NCBI GenBank assembly: GCA_016703745.1
Contig: JADJBK010000006.1
Location: forward strand, 558,001 to 622,000
Length of the DNA: 64,000 nt
Direction of reading: 5' to 3'
Source: Nitrosomonas sp.
GTDB lineage: Bacteria; Pseudomonadota; Gammaproteobacteria; Burkholderiales; Nitrosomonadaceae
Positions 1-8,963 of the stretch are shown in pieces. Position numbers and translations under genes: made by a program. Within the stretch, counting starts at the first letter, position 1. The number at the start of each line of letters is the position of its first letter. Below the pieces are notes generated by a model. That model was not told where the DNA came from, made no database searches, and saw only the letters and a list, made by a program, of their open reading frames with translations.

Positions 1-843
1 GATCAATTCGTGATACTTGCTGGATAGCACCGTCAATGGCAAACGCAATTCATTTCCAATAAACCCCATCTGGGCAACTGCCCATTTGACTGGAATGGGG
101 TTGGCTTCCACGAATAAATTGGTATGCAGTTTGAACAGCTGATTATTGATATGCCGCGCTTCCGCCAACTTACCCGTAAACGCTGCATCACACATTTCGT
201 GCATACGTCTTGGCGCGACATTTGCCGTAACCGAAATAACGCCATGACAACCAAGCAGCAGCAATGCCAGTGAAGTTGCATCATCTCCACTATAAACCAG
301 AAAACCTTCAGGCACTCGCATCAACAAATCGCATCCACGCGCAATATTTCCGGTGGCATCCTTAATACCGATGATGCCGGGAATCTGCGCCAGCCTGATT
401 GCTGTGTCGTTCTCGATATCGACAACCGTTCGTCCGGGCACATTATATAAAATCAGTGGAATATCCACTGCCTCAGCGATAGCCTTAAAATGCTGGTACA
501 GACCTTCCTGAGTCGGCTTGTTGTAATAAGGCGCAACCGACAGGCAGGCATCAGCACCGGCGTTCTTTGAAAATACGGTTAACTCGACGGCTTCCCGAGT
601 TGAATTGGCACCCGTACCCGCAATGACAGGAATACGCCCTGCAGCATGCTTAACAGCAGTACGAATCAACAGGTGATGTTCCTCAAAGTCCACTGTTGGT
701 GATTCACCAGTCGTGCCAACCACCACGATACCGTCCGTTTTTTGCTCCACATGAAAGTCAATCAGGGAACAGAATCTGTCCAGATCCAGCCCCCCATCTT
801 CCAGCATGGGAGTCACCATTGCTACCAGACTACCTGTAAACAT
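1..843 (-). CDS. dapA: 4-hydroxy-tetrahydrodipicolinate synthase, 3' end cut by the window
   Basis: Condenses pyruvate with aspartate semialdehyde, the first committed step of lysine and diaminopimelate synthesis, in the cytoplasm. Reading the minus strand from the ATG at 843 gives 281 codons with no stop before the window edge; the family is usually about 290 residues, so only some ten are missing. The substrate-binding GTTGES is at residues 43-48, the catalytic tyrosine lies in ILYNVPGRT (Y133) and the Schiff-base lysine in GIKDATG (K161), at the same numbers as in E. coli DapA. The upstream neighbour clpB ends 76 bp away on the same strand. Identity is firm. Confidence 0.96.
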   Translation of the reverse strand, partial: MFTGSLVAMVTPMLEDGGLDLDRFCSLIDFHVEQKTDGIVVVGTTGESPTVDFEEHHLLIRTAVKHAAGRIPVIAGTGANSTREAVELTVFSKNAGADACLSVAPYYNKPTQEGLYQHFKAIAEAVDIPLILYNVPGRTVVDIENDTAIRLAQIPGIIGIKDATGNIARGCDLLMRVPEGFLVYSGDDATSLALLLLGCHGVISVTANVAPRRMHEMCDAAFTGKLAEARHINNQLFKLHTNLFVEANPIPVKWAVAQMGFIGNELRLPLTVLSSKYHELI

Positions 844-919
844 GGGCGTTTCTTCCAAAGAAAAATGATGGCCATTTTACCTGAATACGCACTCCTTGCT
901 TTCTAACTTCACATGGTCC

Positions 920-3511
920 TCAGCCACCTTCGACAAATCGTATGATTCCATTTTCGCAGGTTACAGAAATAGTGCTGCCCGCTCCGAAGCGTCCCTCCAG
1001 CAATTCCCTGGCAAGCGGATTCTCTATCTGGGATTGAATCGCTCTTTTCAAAGGACGGGCACCGAAAACCGGATCAAAACCGGCTTGTGCCAGTTCGGCA
1101 AGCGCTGGCTCGTCAATACTCAGTTTAATTTCCAATTTCGCCAATCTTGATCTGAGATACCCCAGTTGAATTGCTGCGATTGATTTGATATGACGTTCAT
1201 CCAGTGCATGAAAAACAACGACTTCATCGATACGATTAATGAATTCCGGGCGGAAGTAGGTTTTGACTTCTCCCATGACAGCAAGCTTGATCACCTGATA
1301 ATCGTCCCCAGCCATTTGCTGAATCATTTGTGAACCCAGATTGGAGGTCATGACGATCACCGTGTTCTTGAAATCAACCGTGCGCCCCTGGCCATCGGTC
1401 ATGCGGCCATCATCCAGTACTTGCAACAGCACATTGAAGACATCCGGGTGCGCTTTTTCAACTTCATCGAGCAGAATGACTGAATAAGGTTTGCGTCGCA
1501 CCTGTTCAGTCAAATAACCACCTTCTTCATAACCAACGTATCCTGGTGGCGCGCCGATCAGTCTTGAAACAGAATGCTTCTCCATAAATTCCGACATGTC
1601 CACCCGTATCAGATGATCTTCCGAGTCAAACAGAAACGCAGCCAGTATTTTGCATAATTCGGTTTTTCCCACACCGGTTGGCCCAAGGAAAAGAAAAGAA
1701 CCGTAGGGTCGATCCGGATCAGCCAGACCCGAACGCGAACGTCGGATAGCATCGGAAACCAGTTGTACGGCTTCATTCTGACCAATAACACGCTCATGTA
1801 ATTTGGCTTCCATGTGTATTAATTTTTCGCGCTCTCCCCGCATCATTTTTGCAACTGGTATGCCAGTTGCACGTGAGACGACTTCAGCGATTTCTTCCGC
1901 GCCCACTTGTGTGCGAAACAGTTTTGGCTGCACATTCTCACCGGAAACCTCAGCCTGATGAGTTTGTTCGATCAAGCGTGCTTCCAGCTGCGGAATGTCG
2001 CGGTAAAGCAGTTCTGCGGCTTTCTGCAAATCACCGCTGCGCCGCGCGGCTTCTTCTTCCCGGCGCAGTCGCTCCAATCCTTCCTTGGTGTCTTGTGATC
2101 CCCTGGCGCGTGATTTTTCGATTTTCAGGATTTCATCCAGATCCGCATATTCACGTTCGAGTTTGTTGATTTCCTCTTCAAGTAAGGCCAGCCGTTTTTT
2201 GGAAGCGTCATCTTTTTCTTTTTTAACTGCCTCGCGCTCTATTTTCAGCTGAATCAGACGGCGACCCATTTTATCCATGATTTCAGGCTTGGAATCCTGT
2301 TCCATGCGAATGCGCGCAGCCGCTTCATCGATCAGATCAATGGCCTTGTCGGGTAAAAAACGGTCGGTGACATAGCGATGCGAAAGCTCGGCAGCAGCAA
2401 CGATTGCCGGATCGGTAATTTCCACGCCGTGATGCAATTCATATTTTTCCTGCAGACCGCGCAGAATGGCGATCGTCGCTTCCACGCTCGGTTCGTCTAC
2501 TATGACTTTCTGAAAACGGCGTTCGAGCGCCGCATCTTTTTCAACATATTTACGGTATTCATCGAGTGTGGTTGCACCAACACAGTGTAGTTCGCCGCGC
2601 GCCAATGCGGGCTTCAACATATTGCCGGCATCAATTGCGCCTTCCGCCTTGCCTGCGCCGACCATGGTATGCAATTCATCAATAAAAACGATGGTACGCC
2701 CTTCATCCTGTGACAATTCTTTCAGAACCGCTTTAAGCCGCTCCTCAAACTCTCCCCGGTATTTTGCGCCTGCCAGCAATGAAGCCATATCCAGCGAGAG
2801 TACGCGCTTGTTTTTCAGTGTTTCCGGAACTTCACCATTCACAATCCGCTGCGCGAGTCCTTCGACGATAGCGGTTTTGCCCACACCCGGCTCACCGATC
2901 AGTACCGGATTGTTTTTGGTACGTCGTTGCAATACCTGAATTGTGCGCCGGATTTCATCGTCGCGGCCGATAACCGGGTCGAGCTTACCCATGCGTGCCC
3001 GTTCGGTCAGATCCAGCGTATATTTTTTCAGTGCTTCACGACTGCCTTCTGCTTCCGCGTCGGCTACCTTCTCGCCACCACGCACCGTATTGATAGCTTG
3101 CTCCAGTGCGGAGCGGTTAGCGCCATATTGCTTCAGGAGGCTGCCTGTTTCGCCTTTGTCATCCAGTGCGGCCAACAAAAACATTTCCGAAGCAATGAAC
3201 TGATCTCCCTTTTTCTGAGCCTCTTTGTCAGTCAGATTCAGAAGATTGCCCAGGTCGCGGGAAACATTAACTTCCCCGCCAGTCCCTTCCACTTTGGGCA
3301 AGCGCTCAAGGTTTTGTATCAGTGCCTGGCGCAGGGGCGGCACGTTGACGCCAGCCCGCTGCAACAATGAAACCGTGCCGCCATCTTCCTGTTGCAGTAA
3401 CGCAAGCAATAAATGTTGAGGTTCGATGTAGGCATGATCCTGTCTGGTCGCCAGACTTTGTGCATCAGCGAGAGCCTGTTGAAATCGGGTAGTGAATTTG
3501 TCAAAACGCAT
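920..3511 (-). CDS. clpB: ClpB protein disaggregase (Hsp100)
   Basis: Hexameric AAA+ ATPase that pulls polypeptides out of aggregates together with DnaK, DnaJ and GrpE, all of which are encoded at the far end of this window. The 863 residues show the N domain (1-150), first AAA+ domain with Walker A GEPGVGKT at 206-213, the charged coiled-coil middle domain (about 400-525), and the second AAA+ domain with Walker A GPTGVGKT near 610. Length matches the family (857 in E. coli). The ATG is preceded by AGGAG at good spacing, and a sigma-32-like promoter lies just upstream, so heat induction is likely. It is probably a single-gene unit. Confidence 0.98.
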   Translation of the reverse strand: MRFDKFTTRFQQALADAQSLATRQDHAYIEPQHLLLALLQQEDGGTVSLLQRAGVNVPPLRQALIQNLERLPKVEGTGGEVNVSRDLGNLLNLTDKEAQKKGDQFIASEMFLLAALDDKGETGSLLKQYGANRSALEQAINTVRGGEKVADAEAEGSREALKKYTLDLTERARMGKLDPVIGRDDEIRRTIQVLQRRTKNNPVLIGEPGVGKTAIVEGLAQRIVNGEVPETLKNKRVLSLDMASLLAGAKYRGEFEERLKAVLKELSQDEGRTIVFIDELHTMVGAGKAEGAIDAGNMLKPALARGELHCVGATTLDEYRKYVEKDAALERRFQKVIVDEPSVEATIAILRGLQEKYELHHGVEITDPAIVAAAELSHRYVTDRFLPDKAIDLIDEAAARIRMEQDSKPEIMDKMGRRLIQLKIEREAVKKEKDDASKKRLALLEEEINKLEREYADLDEILKIEKSRARGSQDTKEGLERLRREEEAARRSGDLQKAAELLYRDIPQLEARLIEQTHQAEVSGENVQPKLFRTQVGAEEIAEVVSRATGIPVAKMMRGEREKLIHMEAKLHERVIGQNEAVQLVSDAIRRSRSGLADPDRPYGSFLFLGPTGVGKTELCKILAAFLFDSEDHLIRVDMSEFMEKHSVSRLIGAPPGYVGYEEGGYLTEQVRRKPYSVILLDEVEKAHPDVFNVLLQVLDDGRMTDGQGRTVDFKNTVIVMTSNLGSQMIQQMAGDDYQVIKLAVMGEVKTYFRPEFINRIDEVVVFHALDERHIKSIAAIQLGYLRSRLAKLEIKLSIDEPALAELAQAGFDPVFGARPLKRAIQSQIENPLARELLEGRFGAGSTISVTCENGIIRFVEGG

Positions 3512-3547
3512 ATGATCTCCTGGTTGAAATAGGTTGAGTCACTACTA

Positions 3548-3575
3548 ATATGCGGCGTAAGCTGCAAATTTCAAG
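3548..3575 (-). promoter_or_regulatory. sigma-32-type heat-shock promoter of clpB
   Basis: On the minus strand CTTGAAA (3569-3575) is followed after 13 bases by CCGCATAT (3548-3555). The heat-shock consensus is CTTGAAA, 11-16 bases, CCCCATNT; the -35 is perfect and the -10 differs at one defined position. Transcription would start near 3540, about 30 bases before the clpB ATG. Inferred from consensus only. Confidence 0.75.
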
Positions 3576-3578
3576 TAT

Positions 3579-5060
3579 TCAGACTTTTGCCTGCGGATAA
3601 GGATGCAGCATATTGAGTGCGGTGCTTTGCCCGGCAGTCTGCACGATACGCACATGCTCGCGAGTAAATTCTCGTGCGTGACGCAATCCGCATGAGTGTG
3701 CAATCATGTCCATTTCGCGGTTCACGTTGGCGACGTAATTGGCGACACGCAGGTATTTCTCCTCCACGACCAGTCCTCGCTGCAGGCGTGGATTATGCGT
3801 GGTCACACCAGTTGGGCAAGTGTTCAAATGACAGCGCATTGCCTGAATACAGCCAAGCGCGAACATGAAACCTCGGGCTGAATTGATAAAATCCGCGCCG
3901 GCGCACAGTGCCCAGGCGCCTTGTGCGGAAGTGACCAGCTTACCGGCAGCAACAACGCGAATACGCTGTTTCAAATCAGATTCGATCAATGCATCCACTA
4001 CTCTTGGCAATGCTTCGGCAATGGGCAAGCCGGCATGATCCATCAATGTTTGGGGTGCCGCGCCTGTTCCACCCTCGCCACCGTCAATCGTTAGAAAATC
4101 TGGCGCATATTCCAGTCCGCGCCGAAGGATCGAATCACACAATTCATTGATGAATCTCCAGCCTCCGATCGCAGTCTTCACACCAACGGGTCGCCCGGTC
4201 AACTCACGAATGAAGCTGATCTGATCGAGCAACTCGTCAATGCTGCCGATATCATGGTGACGATTCGGGCTGATGGAATCCTGATGAACGGATATCCCCC
4301 TGATCCCGGCTATTTCCAGACTGACTTTCGAAGCCGGCAACACCCCGCCCTTACCCGGTTTAGCGCCTTGTGAAAGTTTGATTTCAAACGCACTGACCTG
4401 CCTTGCGATTTCTTTTGCCCGGGAAGCCGAGAAGTTACCCTGTTGATCGCGAATACCGTATTTTGCGGTTCCGATCTGCATGATACGGTCACACTCTCCT
4501 TCCAGATGATAGAGAGAAAGACCACCTTCGCCGGTGTTTAGCCAGCATCCGGCTTTAGCAGCGCCAAGCGATAACGCGCGCACGGCTGGTGCTGAAATTG
4601 CGCCGTAGCTCATGCCGCTGATATTGAATATGGATTTGGCCTGGAAGGGATGTGTGCAGTAGCCGTCTCCGATACATAATTTTGGTGCGGGCAGTTGATC
4701 TTCTTCCAGGATGGGAAAAGCGGCATTGACGAAAATAAATGCTCCCGGCTCACGTAAATCGTAAGTGGAACCAAAGCCAACAATACCCCCCTTATTTTTT
4801 GCGTTTTTATAGATCCATGCCCGGGTCGCGCGATTGAACGGCATTTCATCGCGGTCACTGGCAAAAAAATACTGGCGAAAATATTTTCCCTGCGTCTCGA
4901 AGAAGTAGCGCAATCGGCCAATAATGGGATAATTACGCAGAATAGCGTGTTCTTTTTGAGTAACATCGCGAATGAAGAAGGTAACAATTGCACCAACGAC
5001 GATCAGCCCGAGGATGGTGCCAATACTGAAGATAATCAGGTTAAACAGGCTGGTAGGCAT
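3579..5060 (-). CDS. FMN-binding glutamate-synthase-like protein, membrane anchored
   Basis: A 493-residue protein with one N-terminal membrane helix (about 6-29) followed by a glutamate-synthase-type TIM barrel. Family features visible are the FMN/substrate loops GEGGLSLYHLEG and TIDGGEGGTGAAP and a cysteine cluster CIQAMRCHLNTCPTG that in GltB relatives holds an iron-sulphur cluster. The glutaminase domain and GltD subunit of true glutamate synthase are absent, and no gltD is nearby, so ammonia-dependent glutamate synthesis is not established; the natural substrate of this stand-alone family is uncertain. It is divergent from nadC with 42 bp between starts, and clpB lies just downstream with its own promoter. 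Confidence 0.85.
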   Translation of the reverse strand: MPTSLFNLIIFSIGTILGLIVVGAIVTFFIRDVTQKEHAILRNYPIIGRLRYFFETQGKYFRQYFFASDRDEMPFNRATRAWIYKNAKNKGGIVGFGSTYDLREPGAFIFVNAAFPILEEDQLPAPKLCIGDGYCTHPFQAKSIFNISGMSYGAISAPAVRALSLGAAKAGCWLNTGEGGLSLYHLEGECDRIMQIGTAKYGIRDQQGNFSASRAKEIARQVSAFEIKLSQGAKPGKGGVLPASKVSLEIAGIRGISVHQDSISPNRHHDIGSIDELLDQISFIRELTGRPVGVKTAIGGWRFINELCDSILRRGLEYAPDFLTIDGGEGGTGAAPQTLMDHAGLPIAEALPRVVDALIESDLKQRIRVVAAGKLVTSAQGAWALCAGADFINSARGFMFALGCIQAMRCHLNTCPTGVTTHNPRLQRGLVVEEKYLRVANYVANVNREMDMIAHSCGLRHAREFTREHVRIVQTAGQSTALNMLHPYPQAKV

Positions 5061-5102
5061 AGGGCAGGGTCTTTTTGAACGATAAAGGGATGGATATGCA
5101 GT

Positions 5103-5951
5103 ATGTTGAATAATGAATTCATTATCAACCAGGTTTGTCAGGCATTGGCAGAAGATATGGGTGCTGGCGATTTGACGGCTGTGTTGGTGCCGGGTGACGC
5201 TTGTCTGAGCGCCAGCGTGGTAACGCGCGAATCAATTATTGTCTGCGGCACGGCCTGGTTTGAAGCCTGTTTTCGGCAGCTTTGTCCCTCCATCAGAATT
5301 GACTGGCATATTGCCGATGGTCAATCCGCATCGGCTGGGCAGATTTTATGTGGCGTGCGCGGTGCGGCGCGGCCTTTGCTGACAGCGGAACGAACCGCAC
5401 TTAACTTTCTGCAGACTCTTTCTGCGGTGGCCACCCGAACCAGGCAATTCGTGGCGGCCATCCAAGGCACGGCAGCATCTATTGTAGATACCCGCAAAAC
5501 CATTCCAGGATTGCGTATCGCCCAGAAATACGCCGTGCGTTGCGGGGGTGGAATAAATCACCGTATCGGACTTTTTGACGGCATTCTAATCAAGGAAAAT
5601 CATATCATCGCTGCCGGTGGCATAGAAAATATTCTGCACAAAGCTGCAGAAATCGCACCCGCCAATGTCCTGGTGCAAATCGAGGTGGAAACACTTGATG
5701 AGCTGCAACAGGCATTGCGGGCAGGCGCAAGCATGGTACTGCTTGATAATTTCAGCGTGGCTGACCTGTGTGAAGCTGTCAAGCTCAATCAACAGTTTGC
5801 TGGTCAGCCAGCCGTGCTGGAGGCTTCAGGGAACATCACGCTTGACAACGTACGCCTGGTGGCAGAAACCGGCGTAGACCGTATCTCGGTCGGCAGCTTA
5901 ACCAAACACATCCAGGCGGTCGATCTATCGATGCGCTTTGAAGATGTATGA
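5103..5951 (+). CDS. nadC: nicotinate-nucleotide pyrophosphorylase (carboxylating)
   Basis: Converts quinolinate and PRPP to nicotinate mononucleotide in de novo NAD synthesis. The 282-residue product carries the family blocks DTRKTIPGLRIAQKYAV, CGGGINHRIGLFDGILIKENH (split across the PRPP/quinolinate site), VEVETLDE, MVLLDNF, EASGNI and ISVGSLTKH in the expected order. Length is normal. The gene stands alone on the plus strand, divergent from the glutamate-synthase-like gene; nadA and nadB are not in the window. Confidence 0.97.
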   Translation: MLNNEFIINQVCQALAEDMGAGDLTAVLVPGDACLSASVVTRESIIVCGTAWFEACFRQLCPSIRIDWHIADGQSASAGQILCGVRGAARPLLTAERTALNFLQTLSAVATRTRQFVAAIQGTAASIVDTRKTIPGLRIAQKYAVRCGGGINHRIGLFDGILIKENHIIAAGGIENILHKAAEIAPANVLVQIEVETLDELQQALRAGASMVLLDNFSVADLCEAVKLNQQFAGQPAVLEASGNITLDNVRLVAETGVDRISVGSLTKHIQAVDLSMRFEDV

Positions 5952-5996
5952 TATTGAGGTAATTCAGTTTTTTTATAAATCAGGAATCAAGTGACT

Positions 5997-6026
5997 GATT
6001 CAAGAACCAACCGTAACAGTTAATGT
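5997..6026. repeat. copy 1 of a short dispersed repeat
   Basis: This 30-base stretch matches 33914-33943 at 27 of 30 positions, beginning GATTCAAGAACCAA and ending AACAGTTAATGT. Both copies lie in non-coding DNA next to a gene end. It may be a relic of an insertion-sequence end or a genomic repeat family; nothing else of an element is recognisable here. Confidence 0.6.
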
Positions 6027-6053
6027 TTAATAGTGCTTTTGGAGGGTTCCATA

Positions 6054-6713
6054 TCAGTCTGTATGGCCATACTTCAGCAATAGTTGCACCATGCTGCTGC
6101 GCCCTCCTTTATTTGCCCAATCGATCGCGGTTTCTCCCGTTTCATTACTAATCTGCAAACTTGCCCCCCGTGCGATCAATAGTTTGACAGTCTCATAATG
6201 ATTGCCGCGTACTGCCATCATCAAAGCTGTCGCGCCGTTGTCGATTGTGGCATTAATGTTCGCACCAGAATCCAGTAAGAATGTAACGATCTCGTGATAA
6301 CCATTGGTGGCTGCATAAATTAGTGGATTCCAGCCTGCATGGTCAAAGTCCGCCCCATTTTTATGGAGCTGCTTAACCACATCTATCTGACCATGATAGC
6401 TTGCCAGCATGATGGCTGTTTCCCCATATTTATTACGCAGATTAACATCGGCACCGGCCGACAGGAGCAACTTATCCAATTTAGTTTTTTTATGACGAGC
6501 TGCCAGCATCAGCGCGGTATAACCACGTGAATTGCGAGCATCTGGATTCGCGCCCTTATTAAGTAAATTTGTGACTTGGTGAGTACTATTATTCTCTACT
6601 GCACGTATCAAATCCTCATCTACACCCGCCTGAATCTGCATACTCAGAACCAACATCCATAAGAGGACAGCTCCTGAGCTTAGGTTAAGAAAACCCTGCT
6701 TCCGGATTATCAT
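6054..6713 (-). CDS. exported ankyrin-repeat protein
   Basis: A 219-residue protein with an N-terminal signal-like hydrophobic stretch (about 12-29, ending SMQIQAG) followed by five or six ankyrin repeats, recognisable by recurrent G-TALMLAARH, ETAIMLASYHG, NPLIYAATNG, ATALMMAVRGNH and ETAIDWANKGG segments. Ankyrin repeats bind proteins; no catalytic domain is present, so a periplasmic scaffold or inhibitor role is only a guess. Its start overlaps the end of tatD by 29 bp, implying translation from the same transcript. Partner unknown. Confidence 0.85.
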   Translation of the reverse strand: MIIRKQGFLNLSSGAVLLWMLVLSMQIQAGVDEDLIRAVENNSTHQVTNLLNKGANPDARNSRGYTALMLAARHKKTKLDKLLLSAGADVNLRNKYGETAIMLASYHGQIDVVKQLHKNGADFDHAGWNPLIYAATNGYHEIVTFLLDSGANINATIDNGATALMMAVRGNHYETVKLLIARGASLQISNETGETAIDWANKGGRSSMVQLLLKYGHTD

Positions 6714-7482
6714 TGGCCTTCTCGATATTGAATAGATTAAAAAAATTATTAGTGGTTATCTGAGCGACTTCAGATAGCGTCATGCTCCGTAGACGTGCAA
6801 TTTCCTCAGCAACATGGCATACATAAGCTGGCTGATTAATTTTTCCACGATGTGGCACGGGGGCAAGATAAGGAGAATCAGTTTCAATCAGCATACGATC
6901 AGCTGGCACTTTCATGGCTACCTCTTTAATGACTTTTGCATTTTTAAAAGTAATAATTCCAGAGAAGGAAATGTAGAAATTCATGTCAAGCGCACGCCTG
7001 GCGACTTCCCAGCTTTCTGTGAAGCAATGCATTACCCCGCCGATAGACTGAGCATTTTCCTCCGCCATAATACACAGCGTATCTTCGGCTGCGGCACGGG
7101 TATGAATGATCAAGGGCTTACCACACTGTCTGGCGGCACGAATATGCTTTCGAAAACGCTCACGTTGCCATTCCAGATCACCTGTCAACCGGAAGTAATC
7201 CAGCCCGGTCTCCCCAATAGCAATAACTTTAGGTTGATCAGCCAATTTAGCCAGACAGGTAACATCAGGTTCTTCAGGCAATTCATGGTCAGGATGCACA
7301 CCAACGGATGCAAAAAGATGTGGATAGGCTTGCGCCAGTGCCAGTACACGTGGAAAGTTTTCAAGATCAACGCCGACACACAATGCGTGCGACACCTGGC
7401 TGGCCCGCATATTCTGTAATAATTCGTCAAGATGATCAGCCAGATCAGGAAAATCAAGATGGCAATGCGAGTCTACAAACAT
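6685..7482 (-). CDS. tatD: TatD family metal-dependent hydrolase / DNase
   Basis: A 265-residue TIM-barrel metallohydrolase of the TatD family, implicated in DNA processing and repair. Metal ligands are visible in DSHCHLDF near the N terminus, GETGLDYFR, IIHTRAA, MHCFTES and ETDSPYLAP, all in order. It sits 12 bp downstream of the queD-like gene and overlaps the ankyrin gene at its 3' end, suggesting one transcript of three genes. The biological substrate of this paralogue group (TatD versus YcfH) cannot be decided from sequence alone. Confidence 0.92.
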   Translation of the reverse strand: MFVDSHCHLDFPDLADHLDELLQNMRASQVSHALCVGVDLENFPRVLALAQAYPHLFASVGVHPDHELPEEPDVTCLAKLADQPKVIAIGETGLDYFRLTGDLEWQRERFRKHIRAARQCGKPLIIHTRAAAEDTLCIMAEENAQSIGGVMHCFTESWEVARRALDMNFYISFSGIITFKNAKVIKEVAMKVPADRMLIETDSPYLAPVPHRGKINQPAYVCHVAEEIARLRSMTLSEVAQITTNNFFNLFNIEKANDNPEAGFS

Positions 7483-7494
7483 AACATATGATAG

Positions 7495-7950
7495 TTAAGA
7501 TTCTGCCTTAGTACGGGCGACATCTGCCCAGCAATTAGGAGTTTCAAACAATCGTACATGATCAAGCTGCAACTGCTCCATATAGCACCTTCTGAAGGCA
7601 TGATCGAGTATGTCGAAAGCAATCAACGCAAGATTCTCGGCCGTTGGCTGCAAATCAAGTACAACTGTTTTATGCTCAGGAATTGATAATAAAAAATCCA
7701 GCACTACTTTGTCCTGGGCATAAACCAGGAAAGCATGATCCCATTGATTAATCAGTGCCTGATGAACGATAGATTTGATTTGCGAAAAATCCATAACCAT
7801 TCCCTGCTCCGGAACACCTTCGTCACTGACAATCTTGCCAGACAGGGTAATTTCCAGCACGTAGCGATGTCCATGTAAATTCCGACATTGACTGGCGTGC
7901 GTCGAAATTCTGTGTCCAGCATCAAATTCAAATTTACGGGTAATCAGCAT
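7495..7950 (-). CDS. queD: 6-carboxytetrahydropterin synthase / PTPS family
   Basis: Family member of 6-pyruvoyl-tetrahydropterin synthase, in bacteria usually QueD, which makes 6-carboxy-tetrahydropterin for queuosine synthesis. Zinc ligands are seen in FDAGHR and the catalytic C-x3-HGH motif in CRNLHGHRY. I place the start at the ATG at 7950 (MLITRKFEFDAGHRIS, 151 residues) because the family begins directly with this strand; an in-frame extension to 7995 adds 15 residues without homology. A CXXXCXXC radical SAM gene starts divergently 136 bp away. QueD is the likeliest role but folate-linked relatives exist. Confidence 0.88.
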   Translation of the reverse strand: MLITRKFEFDAGHRISTHASQCRNLHGHRYVLEITLSGKIVSDEGVPEQGMVMDFSQIKSIVHQALINQWDHAFLVYAQDKVVLDFLLSIPEHKTVVLDLQPTAENLALIAFDILDHAFRRCYMEQLQLDHVRLFETPNCWADVARTKAES

Positions 7951-8086
7951 GGGTAACAGTGGGAATCGAATATGAGAACAAATTCTGGTCACCATCTGGT
8001 GATCGCTATCTGGATATAATAGCGAGAATTAGTTTTTAGAAGTACGCTGACATCTACATTCAACAAATGAAACAGGCATTATACCA

Positions 8087-8947
8087 TTGCCAACTAACAG
8101 TAAAATCTTAGGCACTGATAATCACGATCGTGACAGTGCCGCGCTGACCTACGTTTATCCCGTTATCTCGCGCCGCGCCGGTGGACTCTCGATTGGTATC
8201 AATCTCAACCCGAACAACGCCTGTAACTGGCGCTGTGTATATTGCCAGGTACCCAATCTTAAGCGTGGTACTGCGCCACCAATCGATCTGTACAAACTGG
8301 AAAGCGAGTTATGCGGTTTCCTTGAGCAGTTATTGTTTGGCGACTTTATGCAGCAGCACGTACCACCAGCAGCCAGAATCATTCATGATATTGCTTTATC
8401 CGGAAACGGGGAGCCCACCAGTGCAAGTGAGTTCTCCGAGATTATCACGCTGATTGGCAAAGTGATCCAGCGTTTTCCACTACCTGTCACACTGAAACTT
8501 CGACTAATCACCAATGGCAGCCTGATTCATCGCGCTGCAGTTCAGGCAGGGTTACGCCAGATGGCACAACTCAATGGCGAAGTTTGGTTCAAGGTGGATA
8601 GCGTAACCAGGGAGGGTCGCATGCGGATCAATCATACCCGTTCCAGCCTGCAACAAATGCGTAAAAATCTGCAATTAAGCGCATTACTCTGCCCAACCTG
8701 GTTACAGACTTGTATTTTTAATTGGAATGGGCTTGCGCCTGATGAGAAAGAAACACAAGCTTATCTAAATTTTGTACGTACCTTGCTGCAAGAAGGTACC
8801 GATATTAAAGGCGTGCTGCTATACAGCCTGGCACGCCCTTCATTACAAGCCGAAGCAGTCAATTTATCCAGTGCCAGCAGAGAACGGATGGAGCAATTTG
8901 CAAATAGCATTAGTGAGCTAGGCATTCTGGTGCAAGTCAATGATTGA
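8087..8947 (+). CDS. radical SAM protein of unknown substrate
   Basis: A 286-residue radical SAM enzyme. The cluster-binding motif is CNWRCVYC (CX3CX2C) near residue 47, and a glycine-rich SAM-binding segment ALSGNGEPT follows. The conserved lead-in VYPVISRRAGGLSIGINLN resembles COG0731-like radical SAM proteins. The reading frame opens with TTG at 8087; no in-frame ATG lies upstream before a stop, so the start is moderately certain. It is divergent from queD, but it is longer than QueE and lacks clear QueE features, so a role in queuosine synthesis is not claimed. Substrate unknown. Confidence 0.8.
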   Translation: MPTNSKILGTDNHDRDSAALTYVYPVISRRAGGLSIGINLNPNNACNWRCVYCQVPNLKRGTAPPIDLYKLESELCGFLEQLLFGDFMQQHVPPAARIIHDIALSGNGEPTSASEFSEIITLIGKVIQRFPLPVTLKLRLITNGSLIHRAAVQAGLRQMAQLNGEVWFKVDSVTREGRMRINHTRSSLQQMRKNLQLSALLCPTWLQTCIFNWNGLAPDEKETQAYLNFVRTLLQEGTDIKGVLLYSLARPSLQAEAVNLSSASRERMEQFANSISELGILVQVND

Positions 8948-8963
8948 TAAATGACACCACACT

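Noticed and set aside
7951..8086. preQ1 riboswitch ahead of queD
   Set aside because: I looked for the compact preQ1 aptamer and saw no matching stem-loop and A-rich tail.
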